Positions 39,050 through 48,935 of a DNA stretch of 64,000 nucleotides are shown piece by piece. Every line of letters begins with the position of its first letter. The first letter of the stretch is position 1. The translations under genes were made by a program, and so were the position numbers. The notes beneath the pieces are model-generated. The model had not been told where the DNA came from. It searched no databases and saw nothing but the letters and a program-made list of their open reading frames with translations. This DNA is from Trichopria drosophilae (Eukaryota; Arthropoda; Insecta; Hymenoptera; Diapriidae), in assembly GCA_030407085.1 (NCBI GenBank), contig CM059586.1, forward strand, positions 103,181,501 to 103,245,500, written 5' to 3'.

Positions 39050-39920
39050 TCACAAAAATGAACAAATGCACAGGCCAAAAAATACCCATACGAAGACGTA
39101 CATTATATCTTTTCTGAGATCGGAATCACGCAGGAAGTTTCCTGGGAGGAGAACATTGCCCGTTTCTTTCAGCAAATACAATGGAATGAACAAATGCAAA
39201 ATATCTGGAATCATGAAACCCAAGTCCCGCAAAACCTGATGAGAACGGCCCTCGCCTTTTATTACATTAGTGACAAACTGATCCCAACTTCCGGCCAATA
39301 TATGCAACATTGCGATTCCGACAATTGTTAATACTTTTCTTCTTGTTACCGCATTATGTTTATTAGCGAGATGAACGACGAAGACAGTCGATACAAGTTC
39401 GGTGATAGTGAAGAAGAGTTGATGGTACCACTGACCGTAAAAGTCGTCGTTCCAATAATTGATGTAAACCCACCAGGAGTAATAATGCGAGAAGACAGCA
39501 GTGGTGAACAAAATCATCATGCTCCATCGTAATAGACCCTGTAGTCCCAAATAGCTCAAGTGTTTTACCGTTTCATAAAATGCTATTATGCCGACGACGA
39601 TGGTGCACCAGATCTTCAACGTGTTTGTGGTAGCGTTGAAGTACATGTGCTTGTACGAAGCTATCCCCGACTCGTACGAGCCTGAAATTGGAAAAGATTT
39701 TTGTCGATCGATACCCCCTGTATGATGATCGGTTACCTTTGAAGACGGTGTCCCAGCAGGAGCAGTTGCATAGTTCTTTGTTGATGTATCGAGCAAATTC
39801 TTGCCAGAAGTAGTAGGTGAAGCCGATGTGCAACGGAGGAACCACCAAGGGTGCTAATGCCCCGAAGATGTTCGCACCGCAGGCGTTCAATCTCGCGAAC
39901 ATCGCGATGCGATTCCACAT
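39050..39920 (-). CDS. Conserved-looking multi-pass membrane protein of unknown function (two exons, 271 aa)
   Basis: Exon 1 is 39920-39737 and exon 2 is 39681-39050, joined across a 55-bp GT-AG intron. The join keeps frame (184 + 632 nt = 271 codons plus TGA at 39052-39050) and splits a glycine codon (residue 62). The ATG at 39918-39920 is the first in-frame Met after an upstream stop. Hydrophobic segments lie at about residues 18-39, 86-103, 112-132, 148-167, 178-197, 215-232 and 254-271. Between them are aromatic and polar clusters: a Cys-rich CNCSCW at 51-56, HYYSWW at 127-132, YWNDDFYGQWYHQ at 137-149 and a basic loop at 169-177. There is no clear cleaved signal peptide; the N-terminal hydrophobic stretch is probably an anchor. 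Even composition, a clean splice and richer codon GC than the surroundings argue for a real gene. I do not recognise the family. A variant ATTAAA poly(A) signal may lie near 38786-38791. Function, topology and cellular site are unknown. Confidence 0.85.
39682..39736 (-). other. 55-bp intron of the membrane-protein gene
   Basis: On the minus strand the sequence reads AAAG|GTAACC at the donor and TTTTCCAATTTCAG|GC at the acceptor, with a pyrimidine-rich stretch before the AG. Reading through the intron does not stop in the exon 2 frame, but it gives a non-hydrophobic insert beginning with a non-ATG codon. Removing it joins two hydrophobic, compositionally matched exons in frame. Such a short intron is typical of insects. 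Confidence 0.8.
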
Positions 39921-40440
39921 GATGTCTCTTGCCGAATTCCAGAGCTCACATCTTATGCCAAGTCCGAATCCGGTTTTGGCACACGGTCACGGATTTCGCG
40001 CGCTCGGAAAAACTAGGATTCCACGGTACGGACGTCACCGATGAACCCCGATGCTTTGCGAAACGACCAGCACCATTTTCCCACCCGAGGATGGAAAATC
40101 CCGGTACAATTTTGAATTACCCGCTGCGGCATTCGGGGATTTTTGAAAGGTTATGATATGCCCAGGTCGACGTTTCGAACATCATCGCTCACTCCGGCGA
40201 TACTTGGACGGACGGTTACAAAAGGGACATGGTGCGATGAAAAAAAAAAGCCGGCGAGAATGTCTCGGCGGGTAATCGATCGCTTTTTACGAGTATTTCG
40301 AGATACGGGAAGTCACCGAGGAGGAACCACGCGAGTTCCCCGACGGAGGGGCGTCGCGTCGTCTGGTCGAATCGAGCCTCGGGAAGGGGTATTCGCGACG
40401 GCGCGCACCGGGAGGTTTTGCAACGATCGATGATTTTCGT
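39921..40440 (-). promoter_or_regulatory. CpG-rich upstream region, probable promoter and 5' UTR of the membrane-protein gene
   Basis: About 500 bp immediately upstream of the start codon is clearly richer in G+C and CpG than its surroundings, with many CG dinucleotides between 39940 and 40430. In AT-rich insect genomes this pattern often marks promoters of broadly expressed genes. I see no convincing TATA box, so the start site is not placed. The region ends where a long palindrome begins at about 40490. Confidence 0.5.
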
Positions 40441-40877
40441 GACTTATGCTCAAACTTGGATCAAAATTGGAAGTGTAAGGGTAAAGTGTAATAGACAATA
40501 AGGTAAACCTTCGGATTAGACACTTGTTCGAAATTGCAAAAAGTACAACACATTTTTTATGTATTTTTGCCTCCTGATCACGAATATAACAATAAAAAGT
40601 GGCGCTCGGCAAAACCTTGTCCGCCATCTTGAAAAAACCGCCAAAAAACGCGATTTTTTGCATTTATCTTGAAAAATACGAGTCTGAGAAAAAAATATGT
40701 CAAATAAAAAAGGTAGAGAATTGAATTCTCTGCAAAAAAGGTTATATACATTTTTTTCCTAATCGCAATGGAAAGCCCGTAAAATATCGCTGAAAGTTGG
40801 TAATCCTAAGAATAACGATCTTGCGTCTCTTATGTCCATGCATTGGTAATTACAGGACACACACTTTATGCCCGTTC

Positions 40878-41142
40878 GATTATCACTAACACCTGTTGGT
40901 TGGAGGTTACACCACTATAAAAAGGGGGGTTCAGGGGGTCGGAGCCCCCCAGCACGCAAGCACCTCTAACTATACTCATTGGTGATTAGAGGGCCACACA
41001 TTCCAGGTCTCTTTGATTATCACTAACATCTGTTGGTTAGAGGTTAGGGTAGTATAAAAAAGGGGGGTCTGGGGGCTGAGCCCCCCATCACGCAAGCACC
41101 CGTAAGTCTACGCATTAGTGATTAGAGGGCCACACATTCCAG
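40878..41142. repeat. 137-bp tandem duplication with a G-rich hairpin
   Basis: Two units (gattatcactaacacctgtt at 40878 and its relative at 41015) each contain a run like aaaaaggggggt, then ggagcccccc or tgagcccccc, forming a small G/C hairpin, followed by cacgcaagcac and attagagg. Very G-rich for this genome. Lies in the spacer of palindrome 1. Confidence 0.85.
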
Positions 41143-41143
41143 G

Positions 41144-41177
41144 CCTAACCTAATCTAACCTAACCTAACCTAACCTC
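41144..41177 (-). repeat. Interstitial CCTAA (TTAGG) telomere-like tract
   Basis: Six cctaa-type units with one substitution, at the edge of the 137-bp tandem repeat. Confidence 0.85.
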
Positions 41178-41587
41178 CCATATAAGGCAAACTGAAATCC
41201 ACTTTACTAGCGAGAAACTTAGCTAAAGGCGCACAAACGTATAACTAGTCACTTTTATCGCTATTTTGCGGGCTTTCCATTGCGATTAGGAAAAAAATGT
41301 ATATAACCTTTTTTATAAAGAATTCAATTCTCTACCTTTTTTGTTTGACACATTTTTTTGTCAGACTCGTATTTTTCAATATAAATGCAAAAAACCGCAA
41401 AAAATCACGTTTTTTGACGGTTTTTTCAAGATGGCGGCCAAGAGTTTGCTGAGCGCCGATTTTTATTGTCATATTCGTGATCTGGAGGCAAAAATACATC
41501 TGAAACATATCGTACATTTTGCAATTTCGAACTAGTGTCTAATCCGAAGGTTTACCGACAATAATTATACAATTTTTTAAATATTGC

Positions 41588-42406
41588 AAGAAATGGGTTT
41601 CGGTCAAATGCGCTGAAACTGTGCTATTTTATAGTTTTTGCCATGCCGATCAAAAGTTTTCCAGGGCTGAAAATGATTAGTTTTTTTGCTATGACTTCCT
41701 GAATATGACGGTTATTGCGTTTCTGTTAAGTGTAAAATCCATGAATTTCCAAAGCCTTTCTGTATGCATTTTTTGTACTAGTATTCGATTTTTAGAACTA
41801 CTTATTGGGAGTTGTGATGCCGTTGATTACGCATCTGCTGTTAGTGTTATCAAAAAATTAAGATGGCGGATCCAATATGGCGGATGAAATGGTATAAAAC
41901 TGATTTTCTGTAATCGGGAATTACAGGATCGTGGATTATAGATGTGTTGTTACTTTTACAACATGAAGGAGGCAATGTTGTTACAATTAAAACATCGACC
42001 TTAAAAATTGTAAATAAATAGAAGTCCCCTGATTAACGTATGAACTACATAATACAGGAGACTTATTTTTTTTTATTTCAACCTCGATTATCTCGCTCAA
42101 TTTTTAGGTCGAAATAAAACATTTTTTTTTCATTTTAAAGGTAATTCAATGCTCTACAAGATGAATTTATCGAAATAATAACATTTTAATGTTTAATTAC
42201 AAATAATTACAAAAAATGCATACAGAAAGGCTTTGGAAATTCATGGATTTTACACTTACAGAAACGCAATAACCGTCATATTCAGGAAGTCATAGCAAAA
42301 AAACTAATCATTTTCAAGGCTTCAGCCCGGGAAAACTTTTGATCGGCCTGACAAAAACTATAAAATAGCACGGTTTCAGCGCATTTGACCGAAACCCATT
42401 TTCCAT
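41588..42406. repeat. Long palindrome 2 (arms ~195 bp)
   Basis: The left arm from gaaatgggtttcggtcaaat (41590) to ttctgtatgcattttttgta (about 41778) is mirrored at 42213-42403. The 430-bp spacer contains a copy of the dispersed 'atggcggatccaatatggcgg' module at about 41865-41885. Confidence 0.9.
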
Positions 42407-42452
42407 AAGGATTTATCCGGGGTCCTTTATGATGATCTTACATGGGATGGGG

Positions 42453-43070
42453 AGAAAGAGCCACCCTAAATTTTTCCTGTTTTTTGGACCTGAAATTTGC
42501 GATCAAAATGTATGTCAAATGAAAGTTTATGATAATAGCTTACTGGTGTAAAAATTTTAGATTGAGCATATATCTTAATCTTGAGATATGGGGGTTCAAA
42601 GGGCGGATTTTACTGTAAAAATTGTATTTTTTTAAATTTAACATTTTTAATCTCCAAAAGTACACATTTCACGAAAAATTCACAAGAGACATTTTTTATT
42701 TAGAATTATCGAAAGAATCTAAATAAATTTTTACAGGACCGAAAAAATCAAATTTCCAAATTGTTAACAAAATGATTGTTTTGAAAATGTTGAAAATTTT
42801 ATTGTTTCGCAATCTGGAAAAAATTTGTTTAGATTATTTCGACAATTCTAAATAAAAAATATAAAAAATGTCATATTTAAAAAAATGCAATTTTTGCAGT
42901 AAAATCCGCTCTTTGAACCTCCATATCTCAAGATTAAGATATATGCTCAATTTAAAATTTTTACACCAGTAAGCTATTATCATAAATTTTCATTTGACAT
43001 ACATTTTGATCCCAAATTTCAGGTCCAAAAAACAGGCGAAATTTGGCCACTTTTTAGGGTGGCTCTTTCT
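42453..43070. repeat. Long palindrome 3 (arms ~250-280 bp)
   Basis: agaaagagccaccctaaa (42453) is mirrored by tttagggtggctctttct (to 43070). Inner landmarks ggtccaaaaaacag, tgacatacattttgat, ttaatcttgagatatgg and gcaatttttgcagtaaaatc are all mirrored. The spacer at about 42738-42827 is short. Confidence 0.9.
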
Positions 43071-43445
43071 TGAAGATATTTCAACATGTTCGACAAAAAA
43101 TTGGTCCCCGATAATGAAAGAAAATCGTTCGAAAACATCTGAACTAACACTGCCGAAAAAATACTATAGAACACGATTCAGAATACATATAGAGCACCCT
43201 ACAAATTATATTTATTAAGAAAAAAGTAGCTAAATACCCGAATATTTCCGTTATAGAAATGTTGAGGGTATACAATTTCATCCAAAACTTCAGTCAACTT
43301 AAAAAGGTAAGAACCCAACAAACCAGAGAGTATCCGGAATCGATATTTTGTATTCTGTTCCCTACCCTGTCGAAAAAATACTATAGAGCAGGATTCAGAA
43401 AACATATAGAACACCATACAAATTATATTTATTGAGAACAAAGTA

Positions 43446-43845
43446 CAGCCCATACAGCACAGACGTTGCAAATATGTAACGGTTATGTCACAGGGATGTA
43501 AAAATGTCCGCCTTCATAACCGTTGTATATCAGTAACGTATTTGGTATGTAACAAAACATTTTGTGCTGTCTGGGAGTAGTCCTTCTCTTATTCTAATTT
43601 GTCCAGTCAGGCAAGATGGCGACCTTCTTCTCTTTTTCTAATTTTCTCCTCTCTCCAACTAAACGTTTGCTGTCTCCTATTTCCTCTCTCTTTCTCTTTC
43701 GCAGAGCATGCAGTTATATATGTCATATGTGCTTCTAAGGAAAGTAATAAGTGCGGTGGGGAGAACACGTGAGGGGAAATATTAGAATAGGAGAAGAGAA
43801 AAAATTAGAATAAGAGAAGAGGTTAGAATAAGGGAAGGACTACTG
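43446..43845. mobile_element. CAGT-ended MITE inserted in palindrome 4 (TA duplication), itself carrying an insertion
   Basis: TA at 43444-43445 and 43846-43847 flank the insert. The reverse-complement arm near 45440-45460 and the duplicated arm near 43225 keep the uninterrupted sequence aaagtagctaaatacc, giving an empty site. Once the inner insertion is discounted, the ends are cagtagtccttctcttattc and (reverse complement) cagtagtccttcccttattc. No open frame. Third CAGT/TA element of the window. Confidence 0.85.
43449..43575. mobile_element. Small MITE nested at the tip of the CAGT element
   Basis: Inverted ends cccatacagcaca and (reverse complement) cccagacagcaca bound 127 bp. It splits the left end of the enclosing element into CAG and AGTAGTCC, implying a 2-bp AG duplication. 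The interior has a further inverted pair, gtaacggttatg / cataaccgtt. Superfamily not recognised. Confidence 0.65.
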
Positions 43846-45208
43846 TAGCTAAATACCTGAATATTTACATTGTAGAAATCTTGAGGGCTTACAATTAACG
43901 CCTGAAATGGCATTTTTTATACTTAATTTTCAATTAAGTATTTCGTATCAAAATCGAAATTGAAAACAACTGAAAGGTACATATCCTATTGTTTTCGAGG
44001 TCGCTCTTCAAGATTCCGAGGTCAAAGTTTCAGCCATCAGGAATTCCAATATGGCGCCGAATTTAAAAAAAAAATTCAAAAACATTGGGAATTATTTATT
44101 CCTATCAATTTTTTTCGAGCTATTAAATATTGGAATTCTATTGAAACCATGCATAATAGTGCATAAAATAGTTGAATTTTAAGAACAAATTTTACTTTTA
44201 TACCCCACATCATTGTAACGACCTGAAAATGTCGTCAACAATGAAAATTTCTTTGACAAATTTCTGAACGTTCTAACTCAAAAACTACGTGCTCTTATAA
44301 AAAAATGCTAAGAATGAAAAGTTATTAGAATTAATCGAGAAATATAGTGGAATTTTTTCAGATTTTTGTGATGACATTTTGAGAAATTTTTTTTCAACAT
44401 CTTTTTCAAAATTACAATTTATTTATGAAAAATTCTGAAAAAATGTTGGTGTATTCGCTTATGAATTCTACGAGTTTTTTGTTCTTTGCAATTTTTTCCA
44501 AAAGTTGATAGTTTTTGGGGGGAAAAAATCCTAAACTATAATATTTGAAATTCATTTCCTCGAAAACTATCAAGTTTTCGAAAAAATTGCAAAGGACAAA
44601 TAACTCTTACAATTCATCCGAGAATACACTAAATTTTTTTCAGAATTTTTTGGAAATAAATTGTAATTTTGAAAAAAAATAATGTTGAAAAAGAATTTCT
44701 CAAAATGTCATCAAAAAATTTTGAAAAAATTCCACTATATCGCTTGATGAATTTTAAGAACTTTTCATTCTAGGCATTTTTTTTAAAGTTCGTAGTTTTT
44801 GAGTTAGAGCGTCCAGAAATTTCTCAAAGAAATTTTCATTGTTGACGCCATTTTGAGGTCGTCAGAATGATGTAGGGTATAAAAGTCAAATTTTTTCTTA
44901 AAATTCAACTATTTTATGCACCATTATGTAAGGTTCCAATAAAATTCCAATATTCTAATAGCACGAAAAAAATTGATAAGAATAAAAAATTCCCAGTTTT
45001 TGAAAATTTTTTACATATTCGGCGCCATATTGGAATTTCTGATGGCTGAAACTCAATTTTGACCTCGGAATCTTGAAGAGCGACCTCGAAAACAGTAGGA
45101 TACGTACCTCTCAATTGTTTTCAACTTTGATTTTGATACGAAATACTTGATTGAAAATGAAGTATAAAAATTGTCATTTCAGGTGTTAATGGGTTAAAAA
45201 CTGCCTTC

Positions 45209-45382
45209 AAAACTTAAAACAGTAAGAAATATTGTGAATCCCGTATAAAAAGACCTCGTCCTAAATTTAACTGTGTACGGTGCAAAAACTATACAATGGC
45301 GCAAAAACCATACAAAGTTAAATTTTGGACGAGGTCTTTTTACACGGAATTCGCAAAATATTACTTACTATTTTAAGTTTTG
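45209..45382. repeat. Hairpin with ~70-bp arms, inserted in palindrome 4
   Basis: aaacttaaaacagtaagaaa ... aagacctcgtcc is mirrored by ggacgaggtctt ... tactattttaagtttt around a spacer with two 'caaaaactatacaatgg'-like copies. It is absent from the left arm of palindrome 4, so it entered after the palindrome formed or was lost from the other side. Confidence 0.75.
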
Positions 45383-45768
45383 ACGGAAGTTTTTAATAAA
45401 ATTATGAGCCCTCAATATTTTTATAACGTTAATATTCAGGTATTTAGCTACTTTTTTTCTTAGTAAATAGAATTTATATGGTACTCCATATGTTTTCTGA
45501 ATCCTGTTCTATAGTATTTTTTCGGCAAGGAAGTCTTCCACACACCATCATGGTTGTCAGATAAGCTAAGTGGGGATGTACATTGCAAATGGGAATTTGG
45601 GGATTTATCGCCAAAATCTAGCCAGCCTGCGTTCTGCACACCGTAAAATATAAAATATATGTGATACAATGTAAGCGCGACTGGCTCAAATTAGCCCCCG
45701 CCCGCAAAATGAAGGCGTTGCCTGTTGCCTATGGTGGGGGCACTTTCTCGCATCTTTTTTGGCACCTT

Positions 45769-46711
45769 CCCGTATAACACAATAAACTCCTATGGAGCTC
45801 CTCAGAACCTTCTTAATCATCTTGAGAGCTTCGTATGGAGTTCTCTGGGAGCTTCTATGTCCGCTTTTGCGAACACTCATGTAGCCCACTTCTAACTCCT
45901 AAGGAACTCGCACGTAAGTTCGCTGGAAGCTCTGTAGAAGCTCTCTGGGAGCTCTCTTGAAGCTCTTTGTAAGCTCTCTGGAAGCTCTTTCGAAGGTGTC
46001 ATATACGTTTTATCGGAGAAGAAGTAAAATTACTCAGAAGATGAAAAACATGAAAATGGTCCAGAAGGGACTCAAAATGCTGCAAAAAATAACAAAAACC
46101 AATTGAAAAATGCAAATAAAGATTAATATAATTATAATATTATATTATTCGTTCTAACCTAATCTCGATGTTTGAAGTTTGAATCAGGCCAGGAAACGGG
46201 CAGGCAATAAGGCAACCGTCGTCCTCCAGGACGATCCGCGACCAGGAAAAGCAACCTCAAGGAAAACCACCTCGACGACAAAGTCACCGTTTATCCGTAA
46301 ACCACGTGAACTATAGAAATAACGCGCTCTATTCGTATATCTCTATGCGGGAAGAACAATACAAAATCACGATAAATATCACAGAAGCACCAGAAGAAAG
46401 CCGTTAGCTGATTGATCGAGGTTAGGTTACCGCTTTAACTAATTCGCCCGGAACTCAGATGTACTTCTGTAACGAAACTTCCACGGAGCTCTTTCAAGAG
46501 CAATCGGAGCTTCAACAGAACTACACTGGAGTTCTGTCCGAACTTTCTTCAGAGTTTCGTGAGAGTTCGCACAGACTTAAAATTGTGCCCGTCCGTGTAA
46601 GCTTACTAGCAGAGCTTCCAGAGGACTCATTTGGAGCAATTGTGCGAGGTCTTAGGAAGCTTCTGAAATTGAACTCCTGAGGAACTTAAAGAGAGCTTTG
46701 TGTTATACGGG
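45769..46711. mobile_element. Foldback-like element with GAGCTC-type repeat arrays
   Basis: Inverted ends cccgtataacacaa (left) and the same in reverse complement (right) bound 943 bp. Both ends are filled with degenerate 12-16-bp units containing gagctc / agctctctgg (45790-46000 and 46475-46695). The middle (46010-46440) is ordinary AT-rich sequence with an 'attataatattatatta' run. No clear target duplication. Plus- and minus-strand open frames over the arrays are repeat artefacts. Confidence 0.7.
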
Positions 46712-46875
46712 TTAGTATATGGAACATTCCACGACAAATTGGCTATTTTTACACTTTATTTTTTTAATATTATACGATTACGAAAATGGTAATAAAAATT
46801 GGCGAAAATTTGTTTTTTATGACAAAAACTGCACAAAGAAAACCGGACTTCCTCGTTAAACAAAAGATACTATTT

Positions 46876-47310
46876 CAATGTATTTTTACCTCCTGATTGA
46901 ACATGGCAATACAAATTAGGAGTTTGGCAAACTGACGCCGCCATCTTGAAAAACATACAAAAATTCATGTATTTTTTTTATAATTTTTTTGTGCAAATTG
47001 TATGTAAATAAGTTAAATGCCCAGATTGTGCCACTGTGTCCACATTCGTAGATCATTTACGAGTTTAACATTTATATTAGAAAAAAATGCATAAAACCTA
47101 TTTTGTAGAGAATTTTTAGCACATTTTTTGTTGGAATTATTTTTCCCTATGATTTGTGTGTTTGACAATAAACTCAACAAGGTAAAAAAAATACATGATT
47201 ATTGGCAGTTTTTTCAAGATTGCGGCTTTGATATGCCCGACCCCTAATTTTCGATATCATATTCATTCTCAGGGGGCATAAATACTTTGAAACCATGCAA
47301 TAATTTTTTT
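46876..47310. repeat. Palindrome 5, related to palindrome 1
   Basis: tatttcaatgtatttttacc ... gccgccatcttgaaaaa (46880-46960) is mirrored, with divergence, by tttttcaagattgcggc ... gggcataaatactttgaaa at 47210-47300. The same order (gtatttttgcctcctgatc ... gccatcttgaaaaaaccg) is seen in the arms of palindrome 1, so these belong to one repeat family. Confidence 0.7.
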
Positions 47311-47644
47311 ATTACATACCAATTTGAGATACCAATTCTCACGTTTTTTATGGTTTTTTAGAAAAAAATAATAATTTATGGTTTTTCGCTATTATCTCGT
47401 AAATTACTCAATATTTAGAAAAGTGCTTTAAATAAAAGTAATAGATTAAATTCGATGCATTTTCCATCCCACATTAGTAGTTTTTGAGAAAATATAAAAC
47501 ACCATGAAAACCACACCACAGGTACAGTCCGTTAGAACCTTAAAAAGGTTATATGTTATACATTTTAAGCCGCGTTATTATAACCCTTTGGGTATTTTGA
47601 AATAATGTCAATATGGTCTCTTTTCGTGGTGTTTTCTAATGTTT

Positions 47645-48100
47645 TTACTCTCAAAAACTAATAATTTTGGGTACGAGAGGGGATGCATAGGACAGAAAAA
47701 GTGTATTTTTAATAGAACCTCAACTTTTATTACAAGTATTTTCGACATTTTTAGTATTTTACGAGATAATTGCGCAAACCCGTGAATTATGTTTTTACTA
47801 TTTTTATGGAAATCACATAATTTTTTTCGAAGAGTGCATAAAATATAAAATGTGATTTTAAGAGATCCAATTTGGGAGGGGGGGGGGGGATACATAGAAC
47901 ACAAAAAGTGTATTTTTAATAAATCCACAAATTTTATTGAAAGTATTTACAAAATTCTTAGCTATTTACAATACACTTGCGCAAAACGATGTGTTATGTT
48001 TTTTTCGGATCTTTTCTATTTTCCTCGAAAACTAATAATTTTGGTAAAAATGCATAAAATATCAAATGTGTGATTTTAATACATCCAAATCTTTTTTTTT
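47645..48100. repeat. Tandem repeat, unit about 200-230 bp, two copies plus a partial
   Basis: Landmarks 'aactaataattttgg', 'gaggggatgcataggacagaaaaagtgtatttttaata', 'acaagtattttcgac' and 'ttgcgcaaa' recur at about 47650-47820, 47850-48020 and partly at 48020-48100. A run of 11 or 12 G lies at 47878-47889. Confidence 0.7.
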
Positions 48101-48333
48101 AAAGCATTTTCCCACAGTTTGAGCGTGGGAGCAATACCAAATTCGCGATAATTGTCATGATAATTTTCGTAAACAGCACTGCAAACTACGTAAGTCATCG
48201 CCTGCATTAAAATTGGATGGATGACGTTTATTTATTTAGAGCCATTTGTCGATACTGTATTAAACATTTATTGAATCTATTTCCACATTATCGAAATTAG
48301 CATAAAGCCGAATTAGAACAATAGATAATGTTA

Positions 48334-48525
48334 CGGGTAGCGGGTCGAAAAACCGACGAATCGAGAAACCGATAGTTCCAAAGCCGACTTTTAAAAAGCC
48401 GATACGAAAAGCCAACAGTAATTTTTTAAGATATTTATGAATGTTGATTTTTTCGCTGTTGGACGTTTGTTTTACCTCTCGGTTTTTTAAAAGTCTTTTT
48501 TGTAAACTGTCGGCTTTTATTAATT
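48334..48525. mobile_element. AAAACCGACA-repeat element, degraded copy
   Basis: Starts gggtagcgggtcgaaaaacc and continues with gaaaaaccgac / gaaaagcc units, then the complementary ggttttttaaaag and tgtcggctttt units. The right terminus is missing. Related to the elements at 55142 and 56165. Confidence 0.65.
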
Positions 48526-48861
48526 TCATTCATTAACAAAAAATTCCGTTACAACAACGAATTCGAAACGATGCAATATTGCCATGGGACCTTTTTGAAA
48601 AAAAAAACACATTTTTCGACGTCGCAGGAACTAGAAAGATGCTGCTTCTTTTACCGTTTTTGTAACATATCATCTCGATATCTTATCTATCGACCGTCAT
48701 GCGTCGAATGTCAAACGAAAGTTACAGTATTATTTTGCAGCTTATTTGTATGTCCTCATATGAATATGCTAATCTTATAAGAGTTATGTATTCAATATAT
48801 TCTACATCGTATGTTTACATTTTTTTAATGCTTGCAAATAAATAAGTCAACCTCAAAAAAA

Positions 48862-48931
48862 GGCGCGGCGGGGGAATCGAACCTGGGCCTCTCGTCTACT
48901 TCACTGACGTCTTGACCACTACGTTGCGCCC
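48862..48931 (-). other. tRNA-like sequence, copy 2
   Basis: On the minus strand it has a perfect B box ggttcgattcc (48883-48873) and an A-box-like gcaacgtagtggtcaagac. A 5-bp acceptor-like pairing ggcgc/gcgcc joins the ends. The T stem and anticodon stem do not form, so it is more likely a pseudo-tRNA or SINE head than a working tRNA. Confidence 0.5.
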
Positions 48932-48935
48932 GCAA

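Larger units (their letters stand above)
40490..41565. repeat. Long palindrome 1 (arms ~310 bp)
   Basis: The left arm (about 40490-40800) and right arm (about 41245-41565) are reverse complements, sharing aaggtaaaccttcgg, cctcctgatcacgaatat, gccatcttgaaaaaaccg and aatcgcaatggaaagcccg. The ~440-bp spacer holds a 137-bp tandem duplication and a CCTAA tract. Open frames read through both arms but are mirror products, not genes. Confidence 0.9.
43143..45530. repeat. Long palindrome 4 (arms ~700 bp and more, with insertions)
   Basis: The core arms are 43886-44515 and 44565-45185, centred near 44540; they share cgctcttcaagattccgag, ccaatatggcgccga and many other blocks. The outer arms (aatactatag...tagctaaatac) occur at 43143-43270, again at 43375-43445 plus 43848-43890, and mirrored at 45410-45530. 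The right inner arm ends in ttaacccattaacacctgaa (reverse complement), similar to piggyBac-type ends; the left inner arm starts attaacgcctgaaatgg. Open frames at 43960-44166 and 44914-45114 are mirror images of each other and not genes. Confidence 0.85.

Noticed and set aside
40143..41535. Open frames of 96, 116 and 64 codons near 40.1-41.5 kb
   Set aside because: The 116- and 64-codon frames are mirror images in the arms of palindrome 1; the 96-codon one reads the promoter CpG island.
43960..45114. Pair of 66-68-codon frames with similar products on opposite strands
   Set aside because: They are the two arms of palindrome 4, not conserved proteins.
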